Below are positions 22,646-33,638 of a stretch of DNA of 64,000 nucleotides, piece after piece. The notes below the pieces were generated by a model. It saw nothing but the letters and a program-made list of their open reading frames with translations, was not told the DNA's origin and made no database searches. Position numbers and translations under genes: made by a program. Source of the DNA: Pseudofabraea citricarpa (lineage: Eukaryota > Ascomycota > Leotiomycetes > Helotiales > Dermateaceae); NCBI GenBank assembly GCA_029641185.1, contig JAPWGK010000019.1, positions 62,001 to 126,000 on the forward strand. The letters are read 5' to 3'. Each line of letters opens with the position of its first letter. Position 1 is the first letter of the stretch.

Positions 22646-23717
22646 TCAGTGCCAGTAGCGAAGAGGCAAAGATCTCGTTTGTTCCCATCCATCATCGAGT
22701 GCTTGTACAACATCATCTGGTAACGGTCCCTTGTCCAAAGCCTCCAAATTGTCCGTCAAATGACGAACACTACTTGCACCTACAACTACCCCATCCCCAA
22801 ATTCCCTTTTCAAAACAGAATGGTGAGATAGCCATCTTAGGGCAGCCTCGGACTCTGAGATCTTGTGCTTCGCTATGACGGGCCGTAAGATATCAAGGGC
22901 AGCAAAATTAGCATCCGTCCAGTAACGGTTACGATGAACCTGGCCTTGCTTCTGATTGGGATCAAAACGCTCTCCCGTACCAATCTCGGTTTGGTCACGA
23001 TAGTAGCGGTTGGTAAGGAGACCACCAGCCAGTGGGTTAAAGACGTAGAAAGACAGGCCATAATTGCGAAGGCATGGAACAAGCTCGGCTTCAACAACTC
23101 GGTGCTGAGCATTGTACAACCCTTGGTAAACGCTGGGCATGATCCAGTTGTTCTGCTTGCAGAGTTCGCAGATCCTGGCAACCTCCCACGATTGATAGTT
23201 ACTAATGCCAAAGCGCTCAAAAAGACCTTCCTGGTGCAAATTATTGATTTCACGAAGTGTATCCTCGAACGGCGTTTTTCGGTCTGGGCCGTGCAAGTAA
23301 AAGATAGATAACTTTTCAGTGTCTAGCGTTTTGAGACTTTTGGTAAGGCCTGCTCGCAAGTCTGCTGCCGAGTGTGTATAATCTTCTTCTGAAATCCATT
23401 TCATATCCTTTCCAGCTGTTGGGTAAAGCTTTGTTGCCATTTGAAAGCCTCGTTTCTCCCAGCCGATAGCCCCGAAGTACTCTTCGGTTGAGCCATTGCC
23501 ATAGACTCTAGCCGTGTCAACTTCTGTATGGCCATGGCTTTGGAATATATCGAGTAGTGCGATAGTATCCGCATGGGAACTGACGCGCACGCCTTCGAGA
23601 CCTAGAAACACATTAGACTAAACACAGGATTTCTGAGAGCCAAATCTACTAACCTGGCTTGCCAATTGTCATGGTACCAAGAATAACCTTGACGTTTCTG
23701 ATAAATTGAGAACCCAT
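22646..23717 (-). CDS. Aldo-keto reductase, AKR7 (aflatoxin-aldehyde-reductase) type
   Basis: Two exons: 23717-23654 and 23601-22646 (intron GTTAGT...TTCTAG, 52 nt), 1020 nt, 339 residues starting MGSQFIRNVK. A TIM-barrel NADPH-dependent reductase of aldehydes and ketones in the cytosol. Catalytic tetrad visible: Asp in EVDTARVYG and its Tyr, Lys in MATKLYP, and His in FYLHGPD. The YQGLYNAQHR and FNPLAGGLLTNRY blocks are typical of the AKR7 group, and the NADP-binding tail (GDGVVVGASS) is present. Length is normal. Tail side faces the tRNA pair. It may act in detoxification together with the neighbouring oxidase, which is inference. Confidence 0.94.
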
Positions 23718-25268
23718 TTTCTTACTCAAACAAATTTTCGGACGTGAGAGAGATGCAAAACTTTATGTTTTGATGGTATTGATAATGAGGGAGAAATGAT
23801 CTTGAATGTATGTGGATAGGATGTGTATGCAAGGCAAGGAGGATGTATATATCGATTTTGTAAAAACCGACTCGTGACAATATATCGGCCGAAGCAGATT
23901 CTTAGACTCCTATTTCCGCTAAATCCATCACAGACTCCCTTGCGCAAAATGCTGCAACGGAAATAAAAGACTGCTCGATAAAATTAACAAAGACGAAACG
24001 CGCCATGCAGTTATTTTAGTTTAATAGGGATAAATTCTAATCCAATCCCATACCAAGTCAAAATTGTCTAGGCATTTCACTAAAATACTAGGTGATTTGA
24101 TTTCCCTGGAAACCTCAGAAACTGTATTCCATTTAAACGGAACGGGATATTATGAAATCAAAAGTGAAGAATGTCTGTAAATATGAAAAGTGGCAATTGT
24201 TTCGAAAATTGCTTTTCGTGGCTAGCTAGCTGGCCGTGCGCTTCGTTTTCAGTTCGTAAAAATCTCAACTATGCTACTTCTGTGTATAGTTATTTAGGTA
24301 TAATACGTGCATGGCCTTCAAGGGACGTTGTGTTGTTAACACTGATCACAAAGGCGAAGTTTCGATCCATCCATCCATCCATCCATCTATCACGGCAAGA
24401 TTATACTATATATGGTATGTACGACAGTACTCCTAGCAGCCGGTCGATGTATACATTGAAAAGGTATCATTGGACTCGTTATAAACTGATTTTAGAAAAC
24501 TGTTAATTGCCTTTCTTATCAAATCAATATCTGGACTGGGAAATTTCTATTGATCCATGGCTCCAGAATGTTATTTACTAAGAATATGTTTCACTAATCA
24601 AGCACAAAAGTACAAAATAAATTCGTGTTGTTTTCTGGTATAATTCATACTTCAATATTTTATCTTGCGGTATGTTTGTTGGAATAAGCTGCGTCTCCGA
24701 TGCTTGCATCTGCAATTCCGGTAGCTGCATTTCGCTTAACTATTTCAATTCCAGTCTATGCATTATTTCACTGGAGATTATTGTAGATCATTTTTCACGA
24801 CAATTGCTTCTCTCGTGTTTATTTTGTGCCGCAGGAAGATACCCCCCCACCCATCCGCCCCGTTTTGTCATACTCTGAACTGATTAGATTCCAGGCAGAA
24901 TAAGATCAACTAAATACAGTGTATGTTAGTAGTCAGTCATAATAAGCCAATCATTAAGCCGCGTTACACCCTTGCTAGTACTGGTAACTGGATGTGGAAG
25001 GTGGATATTCTAGTCTATTGCAGGTTACGTCCTCTTACATACTGCACATGATAGTGGCTGCCCATCCTACCAGTCATACTTTATCAAATACCAACATTAG
25101 GCAGACTCTACTATTCCCCCTCCCTCTCCCCCATCTCCTCCCCCCAAATATACTCTAGCGCCACGCCACCATGTCGCAAACTAATTCTGCCTAGAGGCCG
25201 CCACTTGTTCAATTCCAGAGATTTTCGTTTCTTAAGTGTTTCTTGACAAAACATCTTTCTTGGTCAGA
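23718..25268. other. Intergenic with CATC repeat
   Basis: About 1.55 kb without a supported gene. Contains a short (CATC)n run near 24364-24387 and pyrimidine-rich sequence next to the MFS start (CTCCCCCATCTCCTCC around 25127-25143). Confidence 0.5.
24364..24387. repeat. (CATC)n microsatellite
   Basis: Five to six tandem units of CATC. Confidence 0.8.
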
Positions 25269-27325
25269 ATGGACCCTTCTACAAAGGGTGTCACAAGCAA
25301 TGCCATCGACTTTGATCGGCTCGAAAGTAATGAGAAAGTCATCAACGAAACCATCGACGCCGAGCTAATTTCAAAACCTAATGCAAAAGCCGACGGAGAT
25401 GAACCAAAGTATCTTGGGACGGGGGAACTGTTCCCCGTTGCGATTTCAATGGCACTCGCAATCTTCATTATAGGTCTCGTAAGTATTTTTATTGCTATTT
25501 CAAAGAAAGATGCTGACCTCGGAATGCCAGGATGATACCATAGTAGGAACATCGACTCCCACCATCTCGAATGAATTCCATTCATTGACAGACATCGGGT
25601 AGTATGGTTCAGCATGTAAGTTACGAAAAGCGTTAAACGTCGCTTACGGCTGCGCGCTTAAGGATTTCGGTTGATAAGAGTTATAGACCGGCTCACAACA
25701 CGTTCAACCCAGTTTTTTTATGGGAAACTCTACGAGCAATTCCGAGTGAAATGGGTTTTAATCATAGCCGTAGCCATCCTCGAACTTGGGTCTATCGTGT
25801 CTGCCGCAGCACCCAGTTCAGCTGCGTTTATTATTGGAAGGGCCATTTCTGGTTGTGGCGCTTCCGGAATTATTACTGGAGTTTACATGTGAGTCCTATC
25901 CCCTTTCCTCCTCTGCTTGATCGGAAATTTTGCACTCTAACTTAGAATTATGCCAGCGCCATTGCTCATTCTGTTCCACTTCGTTTAAGACCAATTTATA
26001 ATAGTACGGTTGGAGCTCTCGAGTGCATTGCCTCCATCGTAGCACCGGTGATTGGAGGTGATCTGACAACCTATGTCAGCTGGAGATGGTGGTAAGTAAT
26101 GCAGGCTCTAATTTGAACGAACAAAATTCTGATAACATTTGGGATGAGATAGCTTCTGGATTAACTTACCAATCGGTGGATTCGCGATTATTGTTCTTGT
26201 CGTGTTTTTTAAGAACTCGGGGAATCAGAAAATTCCTGAAGGTTCCGTCGTTTCCAAGCTCAAACAGCTCAACTTTCTCAACCTTTTTGTATTCTCCGGG
26301 AGTGTCGTGTGTCTGTTACTGGCTCTTCAATAGGGTGGTATCACATACAGTTGGAGAAGCGGCAGAATTATTGCTCTTTTGGTGGTCTCCGGAACTGCAT
26401 TTGCCGCCTTTGTTGTTCTAGAAACGCTATGGAGAGATAGCGCTGTTATTCCCGGGTCTATGCTACGCAACAAGACCGTGGGACTATGCGTCTTGTATGC
26501 CTTCTGCGCATCGGCAGCTTTTAACCTTACAGATTACTTCGTGAGTCATTTTGAATCATAAAGTTACAAATAATAGAAACCTGTGGCTAACATATGTCTT
26601 CAAAGTTGCCCATCTGGTTTCAAGCAATCAAAGGTGCCTCAGCAGCCAAGTCTGGACAGATGCTTCTCGCGTCCATTATATCCCTCTCCATTGCCGCCAT
26701 CAGCTCTGGCTTAATCCTCTCTTTTGTTGGCTACTACGCACCTCTCATGTTTCTTGGGTCCACCATGATGGCTATCGGATTCGGTTTCCTCACAAGCTTC
26801 AAGCCAACTACAGGACGCTCCGCATGGATTGGATGGCAAGTGATGTATGGTCTTGGTATGGGACTGTCAATCCTCCGACCTTGGTCGGCTATCCAGACTG
26901 CGCTTGCACCAAAAAGTATTCCTGCTGGAATGACAGCCATTGCCTTTGCCATAAGTACAGGTGCTGCGCTTTTCATCTCTATCTCGCAGAATGTTTTCAC
27001 GAACCTCCTCCGACAAGGTTTGTACAACATCCCTGATATAGAGGTAGACAGAATCACCAAGCAGGGGGCAACAAATCTGCTGCAAATTGTACCTGCATCA
27101 GAAAAGTCACGAGTGTGCAATGTTTATAACTTTGCGATCACAAGAACTTTCTGGATCTGTGTGGCCGTGGTTTGCTTGGGGATGTTGGCTGCACTAGGTA
27201 TGGATTGGAATTCTGTCAAAAAGGATGAGGAAAATAAGGATGGTGGGAAAGAACGGAGCAATGCTTCAAATTGGGGGCATAAAAAGCATCTTAGCCAAGG
27301 TCCGTACAAATTCGGAAATTGCTAA
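25269..27325 (+). pseudogene. MFS drug/toxin transporter (DHA2, 14-TM type) broken by two nonsense codons
   Basis: Six exons can be followed by homology and splice sites: 25269-25478, 25531-25615, 25687-25888, 25957-26091, 26153-26540 and 26606-27325. Together they are 1740 nt, in phase throughout, about 579 codons. The family exports drugs, mycotoxins or siderophores by proton antiport. Recognisable blocks: DDTIVGTSTPTIS (motif D1-like), FFYGKLYEQF, GRAISGCGASGI, AHSVPLRLRP, FWINLPIGGF (first residue Cys across the splice) and LPIWFQAIKG. Two in-frame TAG codons interrupt it at 25600-25602 (DIG-stop-YGSAY) and 26331-26333 (LALQ-stop-GGITY). Both replace a tryptophan that is nearly invariant in the family, so each is a TGG-to-TAG change. 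No frameshift was seen. Splice sites remain good, so the loss looks recent. Sequencing error at two sites is the main alternative. Confidence 0.85.
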
Positions 27326-28819
27326 TGATGGAATTCTTGGTCGACCAGAGCAAGTTACACAATTATTGGACTAGCGGTTGTACTTTTCCATCAGATGTGG
27401 GTACTTGATGTTACCTTTGATGTCGGCGGACCGGCGATATTGTTGTGAAAAGGTTTTCTTTAGAAAACTATTTAGGTACATAAGGAGCTCGGCTCCTAAA
27501 TTTTAGTATCTAGCTATTTGCATTTCGGCAACATATCTTCCTCCAGTTCGGGTAGCCAATCATTTGCTCGGGGGTTTTTCTTCCTTTTTTTTCCTTTTTT
27601 TCTACGAAATTTTACATCTTTCGCCTCTCCTATCTTCGGAGTTGTGATACCCCATTCACCTTTTATTAATACGGAATTAATCGTACGAAGATAACAACTC
27701 TTTGGATGAGATTTTCTACTGAGATATCAAATAGATGAAAGGGATATTCAAGTTCCGTCCTGAATTCTGATTTGAAAAAATCCACTGATAGTAGATTCAA
27801 GTTTTTTTGCTTCAACGAGAGTTTTGGCGCAGTTTGTCGTTTACCAGGCATTATCACTCCTCTCTTCTTCTTCTTCTTCTTCTTCTTCTTCTTCTTCTTC
27901 TTCTTCTTCTTCTTCTTCTACGTCTTACCATGTTGTATAACCAATTCAAAAAGTTTAAAGCAAAATATAGGACCTGTAAACAGTAATGAATGCCAAATTG
28001 CTTATTATAGCTACATCGAGCTTGAAATATAGGTATATTTACGTGGCACTGAGAACCTTGGTCTCCCAAGCTCCCCTAGATAATCCATGTTATTCTTTAC
28101 GTAAGCAATACGTCGACCGGAGATGGAGATAAGTGCTCGGGAGAATCATCGCTATAAAATTGATAAATCTGTAGAGCTTGAGTGCTTCGGCCGAAGTTAT
28201 TTCGGCCTGGGCATCGGTCGAGAAGGGTCATCGCTTAGACTTATTCTACAAGCGAGCTATAACACCGAAACTCTCTCGCTCATCTTCAAAGAATCAGTGA
28301 CTAGAAGCCGACTGACAATACTCGGAATATCAAAGATTACTCTGTATCTTTGCTATCGGATAGTCAAGAATTTTGCTTTGTAGAATGGCACATTGGAAAT
28401 GCCTTCTTATATCTAACCGGGGGTAAAGTGCGCTGGTAGCCCATAAACCCGCCGAAACCGAGCTGCGGGTACTCACTGGATAGCTTATAATATTGACATT
28501 CAGTCCGCGGAGATAGATTCTGCATTCTAAGCGGGGATTAGAGTCTACCTCCGCAATGGCCAGGTAACTAAGATAGATTTCCTTCTCGGCGGACAATAGA
28601 ATTAATTCGGCTGAGCCAAGCAAATCTTTAAGAAAGAAGTCCAAACTTGAAATGATAGGAGCCTCTAAGCCAAATTCTAGTGCTACTAAGAGAAATGAAT
28701 TATACTTGGCGCTTCCCTCGAAGACGATATATATATGAGTGAGAGAGACTTCCTCTACAGAGATCATCTTACAAGCTCATCGGTTTACTTGATTTCCTCA
28801 GTCTCAACCAAGCATCAAT
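27326..28819. other. Intergenic, repeat-bearing, possibly degenerate element
   Basis: About 1.5 kb. Contains a long TTC microsatellite. From about 28100 to 28780 both strands carry moderately long open frames (86 codons plus, 145 codons minus starting at 28767) with repetitive CGGCCGAAG/CTTCGGCCG-like words, which fits an old repeat or relic more than a gene. No transposase signature or terminal repeats were identified. Confidence 0.4.
27862..27918. repeat. (TTC)n microsatellite
   Basis: About nineteen uninterrupted TTC/CTT units. It creates long artificial poly-Phe and poly-Arg frames on the two strands. Confidence 0.95.
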
Positions 28820-29545
28820 ATGAAGACCTCAGTTATCTTCTCTGCATTAGCACTGTACCTTCCAGCAACCCAAGCAGTCAATCTAGCAAACTATAATGCA
28901 GAATGCGGAGTCGAGGAAGAATTTCGGCCCTGGTACGGAGAGTGAGTCGCTTCCTCGTAGCTATGCAACAACAAGAAAAAGAAAGAAACCCAGCAGTTCT
29001 CATGTACTGACGGAATGTAGATGGTTAAGATCTGTCGAGGATCCAGCATCGACATCCGAGCTGAATGCCTTCTGGAATGAGAACGGCACGTGGTGGATCA
29101 GAGGGGTTCCACATACGGCGCCAGAATCTTGGATACCAGCGCGACTTGCTATCTATCCCGCTGATGGATCAGTAAGCTGGAATGTGCGTTCTGAGGGAGG
29201 AGGGGGAGTAAAATAACGAACTACCCACTAACAGAAAGAAATAGACATTCCCCAATACCACGATAGTTGATTCGGAGACCGATATCTTGAAGTCGTATCT
29301 GGTGCAGGGTGTGTTGCAACTCAATCGTGCGAACGGCACTTGCACGAGCACTTAGTACGTCTCCCATTCCTCGCTCTGAGTTTTAGAAACACCCTTTTCT
29401 GACTTGCTTGCCTAGTTATCGTACTCGGATTTCTATCCTGAAGGATGAATCAACTAGGCTTACGAATCTGGTTCCTCACACGGGCAATATGATGTTTTAC
29501 CGAGGGCTGGACGTGAGAGCAAGCCAAGATCCTTGCATTTTGTAG
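28820..29545 (+). CDS. Small secreted protein, unknown function
   Basis: Four exons: 28820-28941, 29021-29183, 29245-29354 and 29416-29545, total 525 nt, 174 residues, with GT-AG introns of 60-79 nt and the frame intact. It begins with a clear signal peptide (MKTSVIFSALALYLPATQA), followed by a mature chain with few cysteines (AECGVEEE, NGTCTST, QDPCIL) and two Asn-X-Thr sites (ENGTWW, PNTTIV). It contains a Trp-rich block (WNENGTWWIRGVP). I know no family for it. Size, secretion and multi-exon layout fit a cell-wall or effector-like secreted protein, but this is inference. Confidence 0.7.
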
Positions 29546-30140
29546 AGCCGTTTATTACAGAAGCGTCCTTTTGGCGAGGGTCTTGTGTCATGTAGAATAC
29601 TTGGAATTGCTGCTCGTCAAATACAAAACTGAAACCCTTGAGTAGTGTTTCTAAGAATACTCTTGCCCCATTTTCTCCTCGTTACTCGCGATCTCGCTTT
29701 TAAATTATGGCATTGAATCGTTCGCCTTTGACTTCTCCAAAGACAACTGTATAATAGTAGTACGCTAAGCTCGTGCAACACTTTAGATAACTTGTATCAC
29801 TACTTAGAACTGTATCGAGGATGATATCGTAAAATGTCAAATTGAAAGCCAAATCTACAGAAGAGCTATTAGATATTTATTCTATCAGGAGTTTAAAAAT
29901 ATTTTTTACAATTCTCCTCCAATTTCTCTCCTCTCGGCATACATTTTATTGCGTGCTAAAACCCCTCTCTACACCTTGCTCTTACTAAGAACGGACAAAT
30001 TCTGTTGTGTAAAGATAAAAGTAAATAAAACAAAAAGTAAACTAAGAGGCAATAAAAAGGTTAAAGGTAATTAAGGAGAGTTTCGAAAGCCGCACAACTT
30101 TTCCCCACTCCTCCGACTCGAACAGAAATAAACAAACCAT
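29546..30140. other. Intergenic
   Basis: About 600 AT-rich bases between two 3' ends (convergent genes). No gene. Confidence 0.5.
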
Positions 30141-32883
30141 CTACGACCAGCCAGAATTCCAGCTTCCACAGCGACTCGCGGTATTAGGCTGCTTGTTCGC
30201 AGCATAGCAATCCTTCCATTGTTGATAACATTTGGCATTGGCTGAATCATAACTATCCTTACCTCCAAACCAGATAGCCCAGATACTATTGCTCTTGCAA
30301 CTATTGGAATATGTCTCTTTGCACGAGGAGTACTGTGCGTCACATGCATCCTCGCATGCATCACTGATGGACGGTTTCTTGTAAGATCTGCAGGAGTTGG
30401 TGTCTGGTGAGGTGTAGAGCTTGAAGATGTTGCCGGCATTGTAATCAGGTCGAAGGTTGTTACATGTGAGACATGGCATGGGTACATCGCCTAATGGAGA
30501 GTCATTGCTATATCCATATCGATAGTTGGAAGGTTGGGTGCAGATATTTGTTGATGTAGGAACCGGAACGCAACTCGAAACTGTAGTCGATGTATATGGT
30601 GTTGTGGCAGCAGCACTAGTTGGGGTACATGTGTAGATCGATGTTGAAACACTGGGTGTTGGAACTGGAGCTGGGTTGGGATTCACAGGAGGATTCTTGC
30701 TCTTGCAACTGCTCTTAGAACAGTACTTTCCTGGACAGGAAGAAGAGCAATAAGTCTTAATGGTCGTGCACCATCCTGCAAAATCGAAGCACTTCAAGTT
30801 CTCTGGCCAACCAGCATTCAAGAAACACGAAGCAACTTGTACAGCAACCCATTCCGCAGCAACGCCACATGATTTACTGTCGCTAAAATCAGGCATTGGC
30901 GAGGAACACCAGTTTCCGCATTTGTATTCGCAGGTTGGTGTAGGAGTGACTGTGGTGAGCTTGGTACAAAGAGATGCAGTTGTCGATGATATGGTAATAG
31001 TAGGGGAACTAGTTGGGCGTGAAGATGTGGGAGATGTTGTGGTGGTCGGGTATGTGTTTGATGTTGAGGTGGATGAAGTGGTCGAGCTCGTAATTGGATA
31101 GGTGCTTGAAGTGGATGTAGTAGTTGGGCGGGTAGTTGCATAGGTACTTAATGTGGATGTGGATGCGGATGTCGAGCTGGTCGTTAAAGAACTACTTGTG
31201 CTAGCGCTTGACGAGCTCGAAGAGCTTGAAGATGTTGTTGGGTAACTACTGGTGCTAGAGCTGGAAGAACTAGAAGAACTCGTGGTCGGTGTGGTATAAG
31301 TAGAAGAAGTGGTAGAAATGGTTGAGCTGGTTGAGCTGGTTGAGCTGGTTGTTGGATAACTGCTTGTACTGGTGCTTGAAGAAGCTGTGGTAGGAGTACT
31401 ATAAGTGGAAGAGGTAGTTGGATAACTGCTTGTACTTGTACTAGTGCTGGAAGAGCTTGAAGAATCCGTGGTAGGAGTGCTGTAAATAGAAGAAGTAGAA
31501 CTGGTTGTTGGATAGCTGCTTGTGCTAGTCTCGCTAGTGCTTGTGGAAGATGTCGAAGTTGATGTGGAGCTCTCAGTTGAGGTAGTTGAAGTAGCTGAGC
31601 TTGTGCTAGTCGCAGTTGAAGTGCTGCTAGCAGTAGACGTGGTGCTTGTGCTAGTCGCAGTTGAACTGCTCTCAGTCGAAGTACTGCTGGTAGTTGACGT
31701 AGTGCTTGTGGTGTATCCACTTGAGCTGGTTGTAGAAGATGATGTTGTGTCAGTGGTGCTTGTCTCCGATGAAGTGGTTGAAGTAGTGCTAGTAGAAGAT
31801 GACGAGGACGTGCTACTTGTGCTACTGGTCTGCTGGGTGGTAGAAGAGCTTGTCGACGATGTGCTATAAATTGAACTGGTGCTACTTGTGGTACTTGAGC
31901 CAATTGAGGGGCTATAGGTAGACGATTTTGAAGTCGTGGAGGACGCAGCAGTCGAAGAAGAAGCCGAGGAAGGATATGGTCCAGCCTTGCAAGGCTCAGT
32001 TGACTCCATATCCGTAGCAACATAAAGGTTCAGAGCAGAGCGTCCACCACAAGTCTGCGTTGCATCACCTTTGCAAGGCATATTACAAGTAGAGGCAGAC
32101 AGTGGCTGTGTACCATTACCCATGACCACGCCGCAGTAGCACTCACGTCCGTACTCGACACCAGCAAAGTCAAATCCACCGACACGGCATGCTGATAGAC
32201 ACTTATTGACTGTCATGTTGGCTGCTGGAATTTGGCTTTGAGGCCATGCCAAAGTACGACCGCTCGTGGTTTCGGAGTAGCATCCTGATTGCATTTAGTT
32301 ATGTTTTTCTAAATTTATCAACTAACATACCCAATGGCTTGTAGCTGGAAATAACAGTTGGGTCAACAGTTGGGAAGGTCGGATCAGAATAGACAGAGAT
32401 AATGTTGGAACCACCACAGGCTTCAGTCTTATCACCCGTGCATGGGTAATTGCACTTGCTCTCGTCGGTGGCTACTCCAAGAACGGAAGCACCACAGTAG
32501 CATTGGCCATAGTATTCTAAGCCAGCGTATCTGGACCAATTAGTAAAGTCATAGTTCGCAAACCAAAGACAGCACACCTATAGTCATTTCCTATAGAATT
32601 GTTAGCACTTAGAATTCGAGAAGTGAATGGGCTACTAACCTTTACAAAAAGCAGTACACTTCATGACTGTCATGTTCTGGGTAGGCGCAGCAGACCACTT
32701 ATAGAGAAGTGCACCCTCGGTACCAGCTGGATCGGTATAGCATCCCGAATAAATGTAAGGAGTGTAATCGGTACAAGAGGGTTGTGCCGGCTCGCCATTA
32801 CGGCCAACAAGAACAGCAGCGTTTATACCAGAGAAATAGGCGAGGGCTGCTGAAGCAGTAATGAACGAGTTGAAGACCAACAT
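30141..32883 (-). CDS. Secreted WSC-domain glycoprotein with long Ser/Thr-rich stalk
   Basis: Four exons on the minus strand: 32883-32640, a 13-nt micro-exon 32590-32578, 32530-32331 and 32284-30141; 2601 nt, 866 residues. Introns of 49, 47 and 46 nt are all GT-AG. A signal peptide (MLVFNSFITASAALAYFSGINA) is followed by two WSC carbohydrate-binding domains (about 42-135 and 153-235; blocks YAGLEYYGQCYCGA and FAGVEYGRECYCG), each with the expected Cys pattern. A low-complexity Ser/Thr stalk (about 250-590), likely heavily O-mannosylated, precedes a cysteine-rich C-terminal region (about 595-866). No transmembrane segment or GPI signal is evident at the end, so it is likely secreted or wall-bound by its sugars, unlike the yeast Wsc sensors. 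The micro-exon supplies five codons in the middle of WSC1 and is needed for the frame. Long frames on the opposite strand of the stalk are artefacts of its repetitive codons. Confidence 0.95.
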
Positions 32884-33143
32884 CTTGTAGGAAAAGAAAA
32901 AAGAAGATGTATGAAAGAAATGAAAACCGGCTGATGAGGATACCCAGAAAATAGAGAAGGGAATTCATCCATATATAGATCTGGAGGCTTCGGACAAAAA
33001 CACAAAACCATGAAAGCCGACGATGTGTGCTGTGGCTCCCACAGAAAGTGCCATATTTTCAGGAACCCGACGATGGCTTGATGAGAGCGGGCCAGTAATC
33101 ATACGAGCTTGAAGCCTCAACTTGAACTTGCAAGTCAGGTACC

Positions 33144-33638
33144 TCACTGTGGCGTTGGCATACACTCGGTGCCTGGGTTGAACGGAGAGCAGAGTCCAGG
33201 ATTACCCTTTAGAACCCTGCAGGTGTCGGTCCACACTTGGGGAAACCCTGAAAGGTCCATGGTCTCGTCCATAAGTGATATGGTCACAGCGTGCAATATG
33301 CATATCCTGCATGCATTTCCCCATTTTGGCGAGTTGCTTATTCCGAACCCTGGAGAATCAATATTTCCAGGGTTGATCTCTTACCGGCAAGGAAAGGTAA
33401 CGACTCTCCTGGTACTCCCAGAGTATGATTCTATGACAAGATACTCGGCCACGATGTAGCCATTCTTCGCGTCAACCGAAAGACGGGTGGCTTCTGGTGA
33501 TACAATAGTTTGTTCTTGCTGGTGTAAGAGACTTGAGAGAGTCGATACGAGAGGTGCAGGTCCATCCCGGGAAAAACACACTAGAACGTTGATACTGGGC
33601 CTAAGCGAGCTAGAGTCGAAGGCTAAAAGCGCCAGCAT
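33144..33638 (-). CDS. Candidate small Cys-containing protein, two exons
   Basis: Not recognised. Exon 1 is 33638-33385 (ATG start, MLALLAFDSSSLRPS), donor GTAAGA. Exon 2 is 33306-33144 after acceptor TGCATGCAG. The intron is 78 nt. The sum is 417 nt, 138 residues, and the join is in phase. The exon 2 product has several cysteines (ICIL, DTCRVLKG, PGLCSPF, GTECMPTPQ) and looks coding, as does the tail of exon 1 (SVDAKNGYIVAEYLVIES). There is no clear signal peptide. It is upstream of the WSC gene on the same strand. Alternative: chance open frames. Confidence 0.4.

Noticed and set aside
25269..27325. Stop codons in the MFS gene taken as introns or stop reassignment
   Set aside because: Homology continues on both sides of each TAG without a gap, and TAG is used as the normal stop in other genes here, such as PP1.
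27772..28032. Open frames with poly-Phe or poly-Arg at the TTC repeat
   Set aside because: Produced by the microsatellite on its two strands.
30760..31869. Long open frames on the plus strand opposite the Ser/Thr stalk of the WSC protein (113, 115 codons) and a 279-codon minus-strand frame
   Set aside because: They are out-of-frame readings of the repetitive Ser/Thr codons. The WSC frame itself has a signal peptide, WSC domains and correct splicing.
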